Assembly: GCA_016630905.1 (NCBI GenBank) | Contig: WBMQ01000011.1 | Location: forward strand, 682,001-746,000 | DNA: 64,000 bases | Reading direction: 5' to 3' | From: Capillidium heterosporum | Taxonomy: Eukaryota > Entomophthoromycota > Entomophthoromycetes > Entomophthorales > Capillidiaceae | Part shown: one piece after another, positions 22,961 to 34,367 of the stretch | Position numbering within the stretch: position 1 is the first letter of the stretch | Layout of the letters: each line of letters begins with the position of its first letter | Notes under the pieces: model-generated | The model's database searches: none | Told to the model about the DNA's origin: nothing | The model's input: only the letters and a program-made list of their open reading frames with translations | Position numbers and translations under genes: made by a program

Positions 22961-23733
22961 TTTTTTATTTTAAGGCTAAAGGTGTGAAATATACAAATGA
23001 CTATCATACTAATATAGTGTATAATAGCCCCTATATCGAATGTTTATTGATATCGGATCGTTGGGTGGTTGCATAAACTACCTTGAACACCCAGTAGTAA
23101 AAGTTAGCAGTGTTTATAGATCAATGGATACTACCACTTATACTGCTATTCTTTGTGATTACTTGTGTAGTTTACACCAAGTATATTATTGCGGTAATTA
23201 CAATTCTTGATATTCCAGGTATTACAACTCCCAGAAGGCGAAATTTTACCCGGCTGTCAATTAATTGCGTTCTCTCGATACTAGACACCGACACTAGATC
23301 TCCACCGCCAATTCAAGCTATATTGACTGCGGTGTGTATACCGAATGGGTGCTCACAATCTATTGTTTTTTTTCCGATCCATTAATTGTATGGGTAAAAC
23401 ACCCCCTCATATTGATTTCTTTATCCATCCTCGTTCAAGTTGAAAACTTCAATTAGTCCATTGAAAAAGAAATCCACCTAAACATCAAATAATATACAGA
23501 TATTTAGTAAATAAGGGGCTTTTATTGGAGCATATGTTGCAACTTTAGGACGTTTGAAACTGACGCTAACTTAGCCCAGACTAAAACTCGATATCATTGG
23601 CCAAACCTGATGGAACCAAGTTTCCAAAGAAGTTAGGATCAATTGGCAAAAGTACGGACCAAGAGCCCATAAGCAACTTGTAGAAATTTGAGATTTAGCT
23701 AACTAACCTAGTTCAAGCTTCAAATAACTGCCC
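22961..23733. other. Spacer with possible relic
   Basis: A 91-codon open frame at 23110-23385 begins with GTG, not ATG. It has a hydrophobic first part (ILPLILLFFVITCVVYTKY) and then a polar part, with no domain. I regard it as a relic or chance frame. Nothing else is seen. Confidence 0.35.
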
Positions 23734-24933
23734 ATGTCCAACAACGAATTACTCAACTACATGCAGCATGACGAACACATACTCAGCAATAACGATTTGA
23801 AGGCTTCCGTCAACGCAAATTTACCACCGCCTTACGACAGCTATGAAAGCGGTATACCCACCTCCAAGCAGCAATTAGATCAACTGCTGTACCAGAAGAT
23901 GGTGAACTTGGAGTCGATGGTAACAACTATCCACGGGACCGTTTTAGAGTCTCAGTCCGGTTACAAGGACGTTAACCTACAGTTGAAGGAGATCAACGAG
24001 TCCATGGTCAAATTCCAGAAGGAAGCCAGTTTACGCATCCGTAAGCGAATGTCATTGAGTGAGCCCCTTGTGCCCAAAGGGTTGAACTTCAAATTACCGA
24101 CTACCCCAACTGGTACTGAGTTTACTGAGAAAGGTGAAAGTAGTAATTTGAATGTCAGCATCACCGGAAAACTTGAGGCTTCCGACCCAGGCCACAGTGA
24201 GAGCGAGGATAGGTACGACCGAGTATGTTCGATGCTAGAGACCTTGATATCGGATGCTAATCAAGTATTAACCACCCAAGTGGATCCAACTGACTTACCA
24301 CTACCTGAAAGTGAAAACGAATCGGATCCCGAGCTAGAGCTTACCTATCCTTCAGCACAAACTTTAGTAAAAACTAAGGGAGATACCGACGCCATCGACC
24401 TTTTAAACAAACCTCTAGACCAGCTCAGCTTGGATTCCGATTCGGACAGCTTAGAAGTCAGCTTCCACTGCCAGATCAAGCGGGGGAACAAGTACCTCAA
24501 AGACCACAAAGTGACCCATAAGATTTCCTTGCCCAACTTGAAACAACTGCCACTGCTCGGCAAATCTATGGTCGACGCCGATGATCAAATCATCGACCCC
24601 ACTATGTTGGACAGTAGTAGCAGTGTCGCTCCTATCGTACAGCTCCTGTACTGGACCATTCTCTTCGTCATCGGTACCTTTGTAATGGACCGTACATTGT
24701 GCAATTTGGCCGGCCTCAAGATTCTAACCTTGATGAACACCGTCAACAAGGGCCACCAAAATGAAATCGAGAGTTCAGATAACCGTCTCGTCGAGTTGCA
24801 ACCGCCTACTGATCGCCTAACTGAAACTGGCCCCATGACAGCCACTTTCAACTCGCCTTCACCACCCCAGCCTCGCAAGCTGCACGGTAGACGTGAGCGT
24901 AAAGTCCGTCACGTACGTAGGTGTTCCTACTGA
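23734..24933 (+). CDS. Single-pass membrane protein, function unknown
   Basis: Intronless 399-residue open frame with an ATG start. Residues 1-290 are polar, acidic and Ser/Thr/Pro-rich, with Leu-rich stretches around residues 45-95 (MVNLESMVTTIHGTVLE...LQLKEINESMVKFQKEA) that could form a coiled coil. One hydrophobic segment at about residues 298-322 (VQLLYWTILFVIGTFVMDRTL) is a probable membrane helix, and a basic tail (HGRRERKVRHVRRCSY) ends the protein. There is no N-terminal signal peptide, so the long N-terminal part is probably cytosolic and the protein anchored near its C-terminus. Codon usage is cleaner than in the surrounding relics, and no stop interrupts 1.2 kb, which supports a real gene. 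Family not recognised. Confidence 0.7.
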   Translation: MSNNELLNYMQHDEHILSNNDLKASVNANLPPPYDSYESGIPTSKQQLDQLLYQKMVNLESMVTTIHGTVLESQSGYKDVNLQLKEINESMVKFQKEASLRIRKRMSLSEPLVPKGLNFKLPTTPTGTEFTEKGESSNLNVSITGKLEASDPGHSESEDRYDRVCSMLETLISDANQVLTTQVDPTDLPLPESENESDPELELTYPSAQTLVKTKGDTDAIDLLNKPLDQLSLDSDSDSLEVSFHCQIKRGNKYLKDHKVTHKISLPNLKQLPLLGKSMVDADDQIIDPTMLDSSSSVAPIVQLLYWTILFVIGTFVMDRTLCNLAGLKILTLMNTVNKGHQNEIESSDNRLVELQPPTDRLTETGPMTATFNSPSPPQPRKLHGRRERKVRHVRRCSY

Positions 24934-26175
24934 TCCTACTTATGACCCTTTATTGGATATACAATTTCTCACTTTTGTGATATGCTACTATTACCTCTAT
25001 ATACACTTTCACCCATGCCAACTTGAGACTCGTCTCCTAACCACCAACCTTTACCGCAAAACATCCTTGCCGTTTTTTAAATCAACTTTTCGTGCCGTCC
25101 TAATTCAATTATTAAACTTATTCATATTTTTATATCTTTTGATCTTCTAATCGATAATTGTGCTTTAACATCTGTAAAATATATAGGTTGATAGTAGGAT
25201 AGTTAGTAAATATGAGAAATATAGAAGAAATGATAACATATTGAGTTTTATGGTCCTAATAGGATTAGATAAGCTCCTGTGCCGTATAGGTATCGAGAAC
25301 TTATTTGTGAAAAATGTCATTCAAGGCCATAAATCTAACGCAAACCTGTAAGTACATATGATTATCAATTTATTTATCTAACATTAGCTTGTACAAGACA
25401 ATCAAGCTAAAGGAATGTATACGCTATAATTACACGTTCCTAATTTATCAGTAAGTGCAAGGTTAACATTTTTGACATTTTACGAATTATAAACTTTAGT
25501 ACATATTTAGTAGATTGGATATATTTTGAAATTTTATTGATAGATTAACGAAAATAATATAGTAACATAATTAGGTGTTAAAAGATGTATCTAGCTCTAT
25601 TCTTTTACATATCTCATTTCGGTTTTATTCTTGAATTTGGTTGTCATGGCATTATTAAAGTACGTGATGAATACGTTTTACATAGAACACCTGTTTATTC
25701 GAATTTAAAGCTTCTACTAACTGTTTGTATTTATAAAAGACATAGATATATATTTATGCACATATTTTATATGTAAATATAGTTTAATTGAGCTAAAATG
25801 CTTGTTAGTGTACATCCTCAAGAGTAGTATAGGATTCAATAATAACACAGTAGTAGCCCTCTTATTAAAACACTAACCTTAGCCATCTATAGTGTTTAAA
25901 AATAAATAGCTGAACCTAGGTTTATAAAGTTTAATTCCAATACTTTAGCTTTGAACAGTTATACAAATATACACGTATGCATTTAAATTCAAAATGCATT
26001 GTTATCCTTGCAATCAAAGTACTAGCAGGAAGTAATTGCAACAAGTTGCTATACAATAAAGTAGCATCCATAAAATATTTGGTCTAATAAACGTATTCAA
26101 AAAGCAAAAAATATAGATAATTCAATTTCAACTTTGCAAAAACAAACCTAGAAAATCAGAGTTTATAAATCCCAC
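24934..26175. other. Intergenic, nothing recognised
   Basis: About 1.2 kb of AT-rich sequence. Open frames at 24893-25150 and 25585-25776 lack domains and splice context. Confidence 0.45.
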
Positions 26176-26811
26176 TTAGATCTCGATGGCAATGTCCCGT
26201 AAACCATCTTTATCAGCTATATGGAATTTGAAAGTAGGTAAGTTGACCATGAACCTAGTCTTGAGCTCCAAGATACATTTACGCAAAACTTCCACAGCTT
26301 CCTCGACATTTAAATCCGGCTTGTGATAGCGATCCAAGAGAGACATGAGGTAGTAAGCACCGTAGCCATGGGCAGCATAAGGTACCGAAGCGCTGCTAGC
26401 CAAGTGATCCAACCAGTACAATTTAGGACCCTCCTCACTCCATCCACCTATCAGTAGGTTGACTTGGTAAGCCTCCTATCGACAAAATAAAAATAAGACT
26501 TAATTTTAGAAAACTAAACTTACCCTAGTGCGTAAGGAGTCAGCCAGTTGACGTCGAGTGAAAGCAGCAATCTGCGAGGTAGTCAAGTCCTGTCCATGGT
26601 TGGTGAAATGTTGGAGATGTACGTTCTTTTGGATAAATTCGGCAAAATACACGGTGTCCCCAGCTTCTCCACTGTAGTAGATGGCATTGTGCTCGTTCAA
26701 TTTGCGGAATTTTTCTTCCGTACTCTTAACTACGGTAATCGATTGGATGACGCTGCAATCGGCACCGCTAATGACAAAATCTTTACCTACTAGACCTACT
26801 AATACTTCCAT
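26176..26811 (-). CDS. PRE1: 20S proteasome beta subunit, PSMB2/Pre1 type
   Basis: Predicted non-catalytic beta-4 subunit of the 20S proteasome core, 195 aa (yeast Pre1 and human PSMB2 are about 200). Exons 26811-26524 and 26475-26176 flank a 48-bp intron with GTAAGT donor and GATAG acceptor. Diagnostic blocks align with PSMB2: GEAGDTVYFAEFIQKNV, FTRRQLADSLRTR, YQVNLL, AAHGYGAYYLMSLLDRYHKP and VEVLRKCILELKTRF. As expected for this subunit, there is no propeptide ending in Gly before a catalytic Thr; the protein starts directly MEVLVGLVG. It acts in the proteasome of cytosol and nucleus and is a housekeeping gene lying within the segment bounded by the inverted arms. Confidence 0.95.
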
Positions 26812-28499
26812 AGTTGTTTCTATTCAATGTCTCAAGGTAAGGTGTCGGTTAGAAAAAGCTGTTTACAATTCTTTGAATGGGTAGCTTGCTGGACTTTGCT
26901 GAAAACTGTTTTCCTTTTCAAATTTGAGGTTGGCTTTTGGCCTGAGCTGGACTTGATGCAAACGTAAGCAGGTAAATAATGACGTAATTTGTTTTTTCTA
27001 ATGGCGGACTATTGGTTAATTTTTTATTGAAATTAGCTGCCTCTAAAGTTGGTGAGCGAATTTACTTAGTTTGCAGGTTCGGCTTATTGGAAGTAGAAGT
27101 TGGGACCTGATGGCAATAAAGTTTACAAAAGATTGGCAAGTTTATATGCTAAATTTTGCCTATGAAGATGAAATATATTCTAGTAAAATAGATATATATT
27201 GCTTGAAATTTATAGGTGAGTTGAGCATACTAGTAACCTCTAATTGTAATAAATGCTAAATAACCCGTCTAATCTGACACGATATTCGTCCATAAATCTG
27301 TGAACTATTTTTTACCAAGAACTAAGAGAGTAGTCCTATCTAATAAGAAACATTCATAATAAAGGTACAAAAACAATAAACCTACAAGCGAAGATAGCTA
27401 TTTTGTTTTAAATAAATATAATTTACTTTCTTATAGTATTGCTATAATAGTTATAATGGTAGCCTAGATAAAGAATCAAGACCAACAACAAAGTTTATAT
27501 ATCTAAAATTAGAACTAATATTTTATTGGCACCAGTTTATAGTTTTAATATATTGATTTTACAAATAATAGTATATGTAGGTATAGGCTCGGCTATGAAT
27601 TCATTAAAGTGAATGATGCTACGAATAGCTCATATTTCTTTCCAAGGTAGTGGTCTGCTAATATATCTCGTTGTAGCCCTCAAACCAGGAATCCTACACC
27701 AATAGCCTTCATTGAGCATCTGTAGCTTACAAGTATTCGGTATAGACGATCCGAGGAACAGAATCTAAGCTCCAAGGTCTAGTAGTAAAAGTTCCCTAGC
27801 CAAATTTCATTGCCTATATAAGATATTGTACACTATTAAAAAGGAAAATACTTGGTAATAATATTTATACGTTAATAGTCCTGACATCAATATTGGGATA
27901 GACATCTAGAACTTTGTAAACCGGAAGGTATATCAAGTTCCGTAACCATTAGGAACATCTTTTGAACCAGCCAAAATTTCAACTAGGAAGGACAAAACAG
28001 CATTTTTTAAACCAATAAACATATACACTTTAAATTATCAACACCAACATACTAATATTTACAACAAGGTAGATGCAAATTTTCTAGCAACTAAAGTTAT
28101 AACCTTATCTAGATATTAAAATGTTGGTATCGATTTACCAAAAATAAACTCTGGTCCCATATTAGCCTCTACAAAGGTATAAATTTAGCATTAGTGTCAC
28201 TGAAAGGAAAGTATACAATTAAAAACTACTTACTCTTTCATCTATGAATTACCAAATTAATTGATGGCAGTATCAACATTAATTTACAATTGAATTGTTG
28301 TACATAATAGAATAGTGGTAATATGTCCTACACTGTAAATGAATAGTATTAATAACAATTGAAAAATTAGAGCTGGAAAGTTAAGAATGAAGCACTAAAA
28401 AATATACTGATCTACAAGCTAAATATTATTAGTTGGAAACTTTTATTAGAAATATTGAATTAGTAACTGAGTGAATAGTTGGCAAAATGTTAGTACAAG
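26812..28499. other. Intergenic, nothing recognised
   Basis: About 1.7 kb of AT-rich DNA. A 62-codon frame at 27071-27259 has no support. No repeat or RNA gene seen. Confidence 0.45.
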
Positions 28500-29790
28500 T
28501 TAGAAGAGGTTGATGACCTCTTGGTAGAGTCCATCGTCTTGGATATTAAACTGATAAGCTCGGGGGTTTTGGGCACGAGACGTTAAGCTTTCGTCATCGG
28601 GATCGCGATAGGGTGAGCTGAAAAACTGGGCGTTGGGGAGCATGGCTTCACCTAAACAAATTGAGTTTAGGGATGGGAGATAGGCTTACTTGTGATGCTA
28701 GGTGCTGAAGTTTCTTTCTCTTTTTTACGACGAATTGTTCGAAACAATTTCCCAAGTGAATGTTGGACAGTTGGATCGCAGCAGAAGATAACCAGGTTGA
28801 AGAACCCACTGAGACCTAAAAAATGTTAGCTTTGCTTCGACAACCTTTTACCTGTGCCGATTATACTCCAATAGTCTAATCCTTCGGGTGCATCTCCATA
28901 AATGATGATAATAAGATGCTTCAAAGAGTAGCCGAAAGTAGAAATCACCGTGCATATGGGATAAAGACACCTAGTACATGTTAGTAAATATTAGTTTAGT
29001 TTACTTACGATATAACTACAAGCTTTTTCAGCTTATTCTCCATCCAACGCACCCGCTCACTTTCCAAGTTTTCGACGTTTATGCCTGTTATAGAGATACT
29101 CCTCAAGTCAAAGTACAGTCTCTTTATAAGGAGTACAACTACAATCACTATATACCCCAAACATGCGAATATAACTGCATCAAAACTAAATAGCCGCACT
29201 GCAACAGTATCTTCGCTATCACTTAGAGAACAGTAGTTGCCCGAATCTAGCCCAAAGTACCCTAAAGCTAAAAACACTATGTTAATTGTTATATGCTATA
29301 AGTCAGTTTAAAGCAAGAATCTATAAAGCTTATACCTAAAGCAGGGATGTTGATGACAAAGGCAGTAAAAATGGGAACCAACCAATATAGGTACTCCTTT
29401 TCCTTGGTCGGCAACTTCCCATGTAGAAAGATGAGCTGCAGGTGCACGACCATAGCTACGTTGTAAAAGCAAAATAGATGGCGCACCGAGATTCGAAAAT
29501 ACCCCAAAGCTACACACGCCGATGTGACCTCTCCCTTATGTTTGTGAAGCAAGGCAAAGAAGTGCAAGATCAAATTGACTAAAGCTAGACACTCATACAG
29601 CTTCAAACTTATACGATTTATCAGCTTGCGATCATAATAAACTGAATATTAGTCGTTGTAATTGCACTATAATACCTATTGCTGCCGCTAAAATGAGAAC
29701 TACTATTGAACATACAAAACTGATGCCATTTAAAGACAGTCGTAGATACTTAAATGCTATATTGATTGTTGGAACTAATTTCTCTTCCAT
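28500..29790 (-). CDS. Seven-transmembrane receptor (rhodopsin- or cAMP-receptor-like)
   Basis: Predicted G-protein-coupled receptor of 361 aa in the plasma membrane. Six exons: 29790-29676, 29641-29336, 29276-29009, 28970-28852, 28815-28690, 28651-28500. Introns are 34, 59, 38, 36 and 38 bp, and all junctions keep frame. Seven hydrophobic helices are visible, starting at ISFVCSIVVLILAAAIV and ending at GLSGFFNLVIFCC. A basic ENKLKKLVVISC segment precedes helix 6, the usual G-protein-facing position, and a basic FRTIRRKKEK patch follows helix 7 before a ~65-residue polar cytosolic tail. The helix 5-6 loop is short. The ligand is unknown. Family-level identity rests on topology and on the helix 6-7 motifs. 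Git3/cAMP-receptor-like or family-A-like fungal receptors are the closest match I know. Confidence 0.85.
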
Positions 29791-32185
29791 ACTCCCACCT
29801 TTGCATTTAGCAAAATTTCGAACTAGTTGGCTATAAAGAGAAACAAAGAAAATTAGGTTAGCACTTTCAGTTCTACCCTTTTTTATACAGGATCATGAAA
29901 CCCAAATCAGATTTGTGACACCTCAGCTAAGATGTAAGCTAAATAAAGTGCTGTTCACTGATGCAATGTTTGTTTCTATAAGCAGTACTAAATTATACTC
30001 TACCGTTTTAGATATATTTTACATAGTTTAACTGAAGGTAATTTTTATTTAGTAACCAATCCAGCTATTGGAAGCAAAAGTCCCGGTAGGCTAATTAGGC
30101 GCTTACTTGTCGTATTGGTTTTGGACGAAGGCAGTTCAAGCTCAATAGATTGGATGAGTCAGGTCCATATACTTTGTAGGCCTGACGGTGACTTCCTAAT
30201 AAGTAAGTAAATCAATATATGAAACGGCATACCATACGTATTAAATTAAACGCCGACTTTATGGATAGCTTGGAGCGATTTCTACTATAGATAAGCAGCT
30301 GTAAAATCAATACAATTTATTTTTGGAGCGGATATGCCTGTAAGCTTGGGAATAAATTTAGAAGTTCTTAAATTATCTAGTCACGCCTTATTCTATTTAC
30401 AACATAATAGTTTTGCCAACATATGGTCCACAAGGTGCATTTAGCTGTTATTGAAAGATATGCGACTTGGTTCTTGCACCCTTGCCAACTTTTACAATCA
30501 AATCTGCAAAAATCGCTCCATTTTTCAAAGCCAAGATGCACAGCACCGGCCGGGATCTATAACAATCGAGTATTATTTCTTTTCCAAAAGATCAATGCGG
30601 TAGATCCCAGAAGTAGCTGTCTACCTACAACGTTGCTTCATCACTTTAGTTCCCACTACTTATTTAGTGCTATCAATGAAATATATCTGATGAAGCAAAT
30701 TTTATCTAGAAATTCGAATAAAATTTTCAAGTACAAGTTAGTTTTATAGCTGATCAAGTGCCTTACCATTTTAGCTACCTTCAACTGCAAATCTCTGTTC
30801 ATTGGACTAGATTTTAGGCAAGGTGACCTGTAATGGCTTAGATACAAGACACGCAAAATTTATTTTTTAGCCTAAACATGGCAAATCGAGATAGGTATAA
30901 CCTAGTATGTTGGTGATTGATTGTGAAAGCTGCTCAAAGTTATATCGGATCCGATTTCCCATCGACCTATAGGAAGCTAGAAGGCTACATAGGGTAGTTA
31001 GGCAACCAATCGGCTACTAGCCTATGGTGTTGGACTAGTTTAAACTCTGTCCATATAGGATGGATATGGTAGCGAGCGACGGGACCAGTAAACTATTTAT
31101 AGTTTCAAATGTATAAGTAAGTTGCTACAGGAGTTTACCCTTCGTAAATATTTATAAGGTGGATGGGTTACAGGAAGTCTTTCCTTCTGATTCCATGAAA
31201 GCTTGTAATCAATTTGTTTCATATATAGTAAACGCCCGGATGCTATAGGTAGATCACAAAAGTACCGAAGCAAGTTTAAGTATCTTTACATCTAGATGCC
31301 TATTTTCAATATTGGTGGACAATATATCTTTTATAAATAGCATATCCTCATCTACTATATGAGAAAGCAAGTTTTTATTCTCAAATGTATTGAAACTTTA
31401 AAGTCTAGACCTTGAAAGAAGTTCCTTTAAGTAATTGAGTAATTTTACAACGTTCTCATTTAATTTATCAATTCTCATTAATATACTTCAAGCTAAAGCG
31501 TTTCAATAAGTCGGGACGGGTGCATTGAAGGGGAACGAAGTAGGTAGTAACATAAGAGGTAATGGAGCGCCTAATCTACAAGCCGAGATAGATGCAGTAC
31601 CCTCGAAAAATTGGACACAACTGACAAATCGGGAAAGCAAACTTGGCTGAAAGAGGAATATCCCATCAAAAGATCCTACTAATAAATTGCAAAATATCGA
31701 AAATTCCCTGAGGAACTTCAACCGACGATAGCAGTATATAGAAGTATAATTACAACAACATAATATAGACGGTGGGTACTCATCAATGAGCTGAAGCTTT
31801 GGAAATGTATTTTCTCAAGTCTACATATTGTAGATTCATGGATGGAGAAATGAACATAGGTTCCATATTTTGGTTTGAGAGTACAGAACTCCTGACGTCA
31901 ATCTTTAATGCCTTCCCTGAAACACCTTGACTCCAGTATCGAAAAATTATATCAACAGCCTACAATAAAGCCCAGCTATTACTCTTACTTTTTATAGACA
32001 CTTTATTTACAGTCCATTCCAACTATATTTATACGCTATTCATCATAACCAACATAATATACAGTGAATACGTTTCAGCCATCAATCTAAAATTAAAGTT
32101 CAATTGCAAACTTTATATTTGCTACCACGTTTCAAGTGCATCGAGCTCCTAGGCCAAAAAGCAAACTAACAACCCTAAAGTTCGT
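29791..32185. other. Intergenic, nothing firm
   Basis: 2.4 kb without an intact gene. TATAAAAA lies near 29875-29884 on the minus strand upstream of the receptor. A 108-codon frame at 30423-30749 and a 72-codon frame at 31503-31721 (no ATG) have no family signal. Possible relics, not called. Confidence 0.4.
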
Positions 32186-32731
32186 ATGCGTATCCAGCAA
32201 CTCGTTCAAAATCTACTTCTCTTCACCGTGTTGCATTTAAAAGTAAACTCAGATAAGATGGCAGCCTGCCCCAACTTCATAAGTGTAGAGACCTGTGCCA
32301 TCCAATTCCGTCAATCCATCCAAGATACTTGTCTACAAGGGAATCAGCTTATGGATGTATGCCAGTGTTTAAATGCACCAGCGTTGGCAAACTGTTACTT
32401 GAGCTGCTTAAACGTCGGAGAGTATAAGCAGCTCTACCTAGATGCTTTGGCTAAAGGGAGATACTACTGCAGTCAGGCAGGTGTTCAATTTAATGATTCT
32501 ATTCCAAGTTCCTCTAGTGATAGGAGTCAGGCACAGGAGACTATAGTGAATCCTAATTTGATCACTGTTACCAAAACGGAGACGAAGACGATTACAGTTG
32601 CTAGTAGTGTGCAGTTCGTCACCTTATTTAACACTACTTTGGAAGGTAAACCTTTTAGCTCTGGACTGATTGACTCGAAATCTTATATAATACAAGTGCT
32701 AAGTATTCTATGGTTCGTATTGGCATTTTAG
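32186..32731 (+). CDS. GPI-anchored 8-cysteine surface protein
   Basis: Predicted cell-surface protein of 181 aa, intronless. The ATG at 32186 opens a signal peptide (QNLLLFTVLHLKVNS). Eight cysteines follow between residues 28 and 95 in AACPN, ETCAIQ, DTCLQ, DVCQCL, NCYLSC and YYCSQ contexts. This spacing is reminiscent of CFEM-type or other small fungal eight-cysteine surface domains, but it is not a clear CFEM match. A Ser/Thr-rich stretch with TKTETKTITV follows, and the C-terminus is a hydrophobic helix (YIIQVLSILWFVLAF) typical of a GPI-attachment signal. It lies next to the right inverted arm but is not duplicated by it. Role in wall or adhesion is inference. Confidence 0.8.
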   Translation: MRIQQLVQNLLLFTVLHLKVNSDKMAACPNFISVETCAIQFRQSIQDTCLQGNQLMDVCQCLNAPALANCYLSCLNVGEYKQLYLDALAKGRYYCSQAGVQFNDSIPSSSSDRSQAQETIVNPNLITVTKTETKTITVASSVQFVTLFNTTLEGKPFSSGLIDSKSYIIQVLSILWFVLAF

Positions 32732-33201
32732 ATACACCTGTATACTATTTCATTTATATCTCCAACTAATACAAGAATAGATTTCTGTTAGTGTAATACT
32801 TATTTATTAAATACCATTCTTACTTTGAATGCAATTATATATATATACGGTTTAATTAATACCACTTTATTAGTATAGAATATCGACTTTAAACTTCTAT
32901 ATAAATATCAGGATATTGAATATAGAATGGAGGCGATACCTTTGATCGGTAATGTATGTTTATACGTACTTTGGAAAACACATTGTTATCTATAAACAGG
33001 AACAAATGACTATTATGTTGTCCTTAAAATGTAAACAAGCTCTATTTTTTATACATTGCTGTATAAATGGATCGACAAGTAGTCAGTTGTACAGTAAAAG
33101 TAATATATAAATATATCGGTTTATTCTACAGGATAAAGTTGTAATGGACAATGTAAATATTTTCACATCTGTAATAGAATCTCTATCCTACCTACATGAG
33201 C

Positions 33202-33702
33202 TTAAAGTCCTTCAGTGAGGGTAATAGCAGCATTAGCAAAAGGTCTCCAATCGACAGCAGGTGTCCAAACATATTGAGTTACACAGTCCAAGTTGGCATG
33301 TAGCTCCATGCCATCGGCACTGCAGCAGTCGGCCTCGCCAGGTTTGACCAAGTCTATAAATGAGCCACCGATCTGCTGGCAGGTTGTCTTAAAGTTCCCA
33401 TAGTGGCAGCATTTGTCGGTGTAGACCCGGACTCCTCTGAATCTATTCCCATTCTCTTCTTTGATGTCTCTGGAGAGCCTGTAGCCAGTGATGCCTCGGT
33501 TTTCTAAAAATGCAGAGGCCTCTTGGCGTTTTTCGAAAGGAACACTGCATGTACTTACTCTGTATCTCTGTTGGCCTTTGCAGTCGGTTATCACCTGGTC
33601 AAAGATAAAGTAATCGGCAGCTAGGACCGGGTTGATGCACAGGAGCATTGCGACCAGTCCTCCGAAAGTCTGTTTCTTGGTGATTCCATTAAAGTAAGTC
33701 AT
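33202..33702 (-). CDS. Secreted 8-cysteine protein, copy B
   Basis: 166-residue secreted protein identical in sequence to copy A at 19741-20241. Start ATG at 33702, signal peptide ending near VLA, eight cysteines. Upstream and downstream sequence is also identical, so both copies should have the same expression. The combined coding and regulatory identity means that reads or expression data cannot separate copies A and B. Function unknown. Confidence 0.85.
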   Translation of the reverse strand: MTYFNGITKKQTFGGLVAMLLCINPVLAADYFIFDQVITDCKGQQRYRVSTCSVPFEKRQEASAFLENRGITGYRLSRDIKEENGNRFRGVRVYTDKCCHYGNFKTTCQQIGGSFIDLVKPGEADCCSADGMELHANLDCVTQYVWTPAVDWRPFANAAITLTEGL

Positions 33703-33787
33703 GGCGTAAAATGAGGCTGTAGTTTGATTGTTCTTTGATGGGGTTATCTCTTGCTGTATAGGTAAATCGACAGTGGGCTTTAACAAG

Positions 33788-33795
33788 TATTTATA
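33788..33795 (-). promoter_or_regulatory. TATA box of 8-Cys secreted protein, copy B
   Basis: TATAAATA on the minus strand, 86 bases upstream of the ATG at 33702. Mirror of 19648-19655. Confidence 0.65.
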
Positions 33796-34367
33796 TTCCG
33801 TGTAAAGGAGTGGGCTTGTGATGGAACACTATCGTAGATGGACAATGTGACGGTGGAAATAAGCTTCCACAGTAGACCTTGTTTCCAGACTGGTCTTAAA
33901 CTATATATGCGAACCTCTCCACTAGCTAGTATGAAATGCAAGCATCAAGAGTAACACTGTCTTGTCGGATAATTTCAAGAATACCACCAAGAGCTCATTG
34001 CAGGTGAAATTAGATAGGGACGGCTTTCTTTTGCATCAACTATTTTTACATGTTAGGCTTTAAGCTATTATAAGCTCTTACGATAAAGTTTATTTTACAT
34101 GGTCATGAGAATAAGCTTTCTTTCAGGTGGTATTAAAACTAGCCGAGTTTGAAGTATTGCTTTGAAATGATAGCGTTGTTTAAGGGCGGTGGCAACAATA
34201 ATGGATGTAACGCCATCTGTCTATAAAGAGTCTCGATTAAGTATACAAACTGCCTACAGTTTTTAGTGTAGTTTAAATTTAAACTATTGCAGGAACATAC
34301 TTTTTTGCGGTATAAACTACCTATGGACATATTTAACTTTTATTTAACCTCAAAGTAGGCTTTGCTG

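Larger units (their letters stand above)
33060..34367 (-). repeat. Right arm of 1308-bp near-identical inverted repeat
   Basis: Exact mirror of 19076-20383 (coordinates sum to 53443), about 99.8 percent identical by eye, with differences at 34301 and 34289. The arms face each other across 12.7 kb. Homology stops abruptly at both ends: TTTATACA is shared, after which the left copy has ACACTG and the right copy GCAATG. Because the neighbouring intergenic DNA is strongly decayed, the identity implies very recent duplication or ongoing gene conversion. Confidence 0.95.

Noticed and set aside
23110-23385. 91-codon frame with hydrophobic N-terminus
   Set aside because: GTG start, flanked by decayed sequence, no domain. 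Probably a relic or chance frame.
31503-31721. 72-codon hydrophobic frame that looks like a secreted peptide
   Set aside because: No ATG at its start (TTG), no splice context and no conserved features.
19076-34367. Interpretation of the inverted arms as transposon ends
   Set aside because: No transposase, no terminal motif, no target-site duplication, and the spacer carries ordinary host genes. Segmental duplication fits better.
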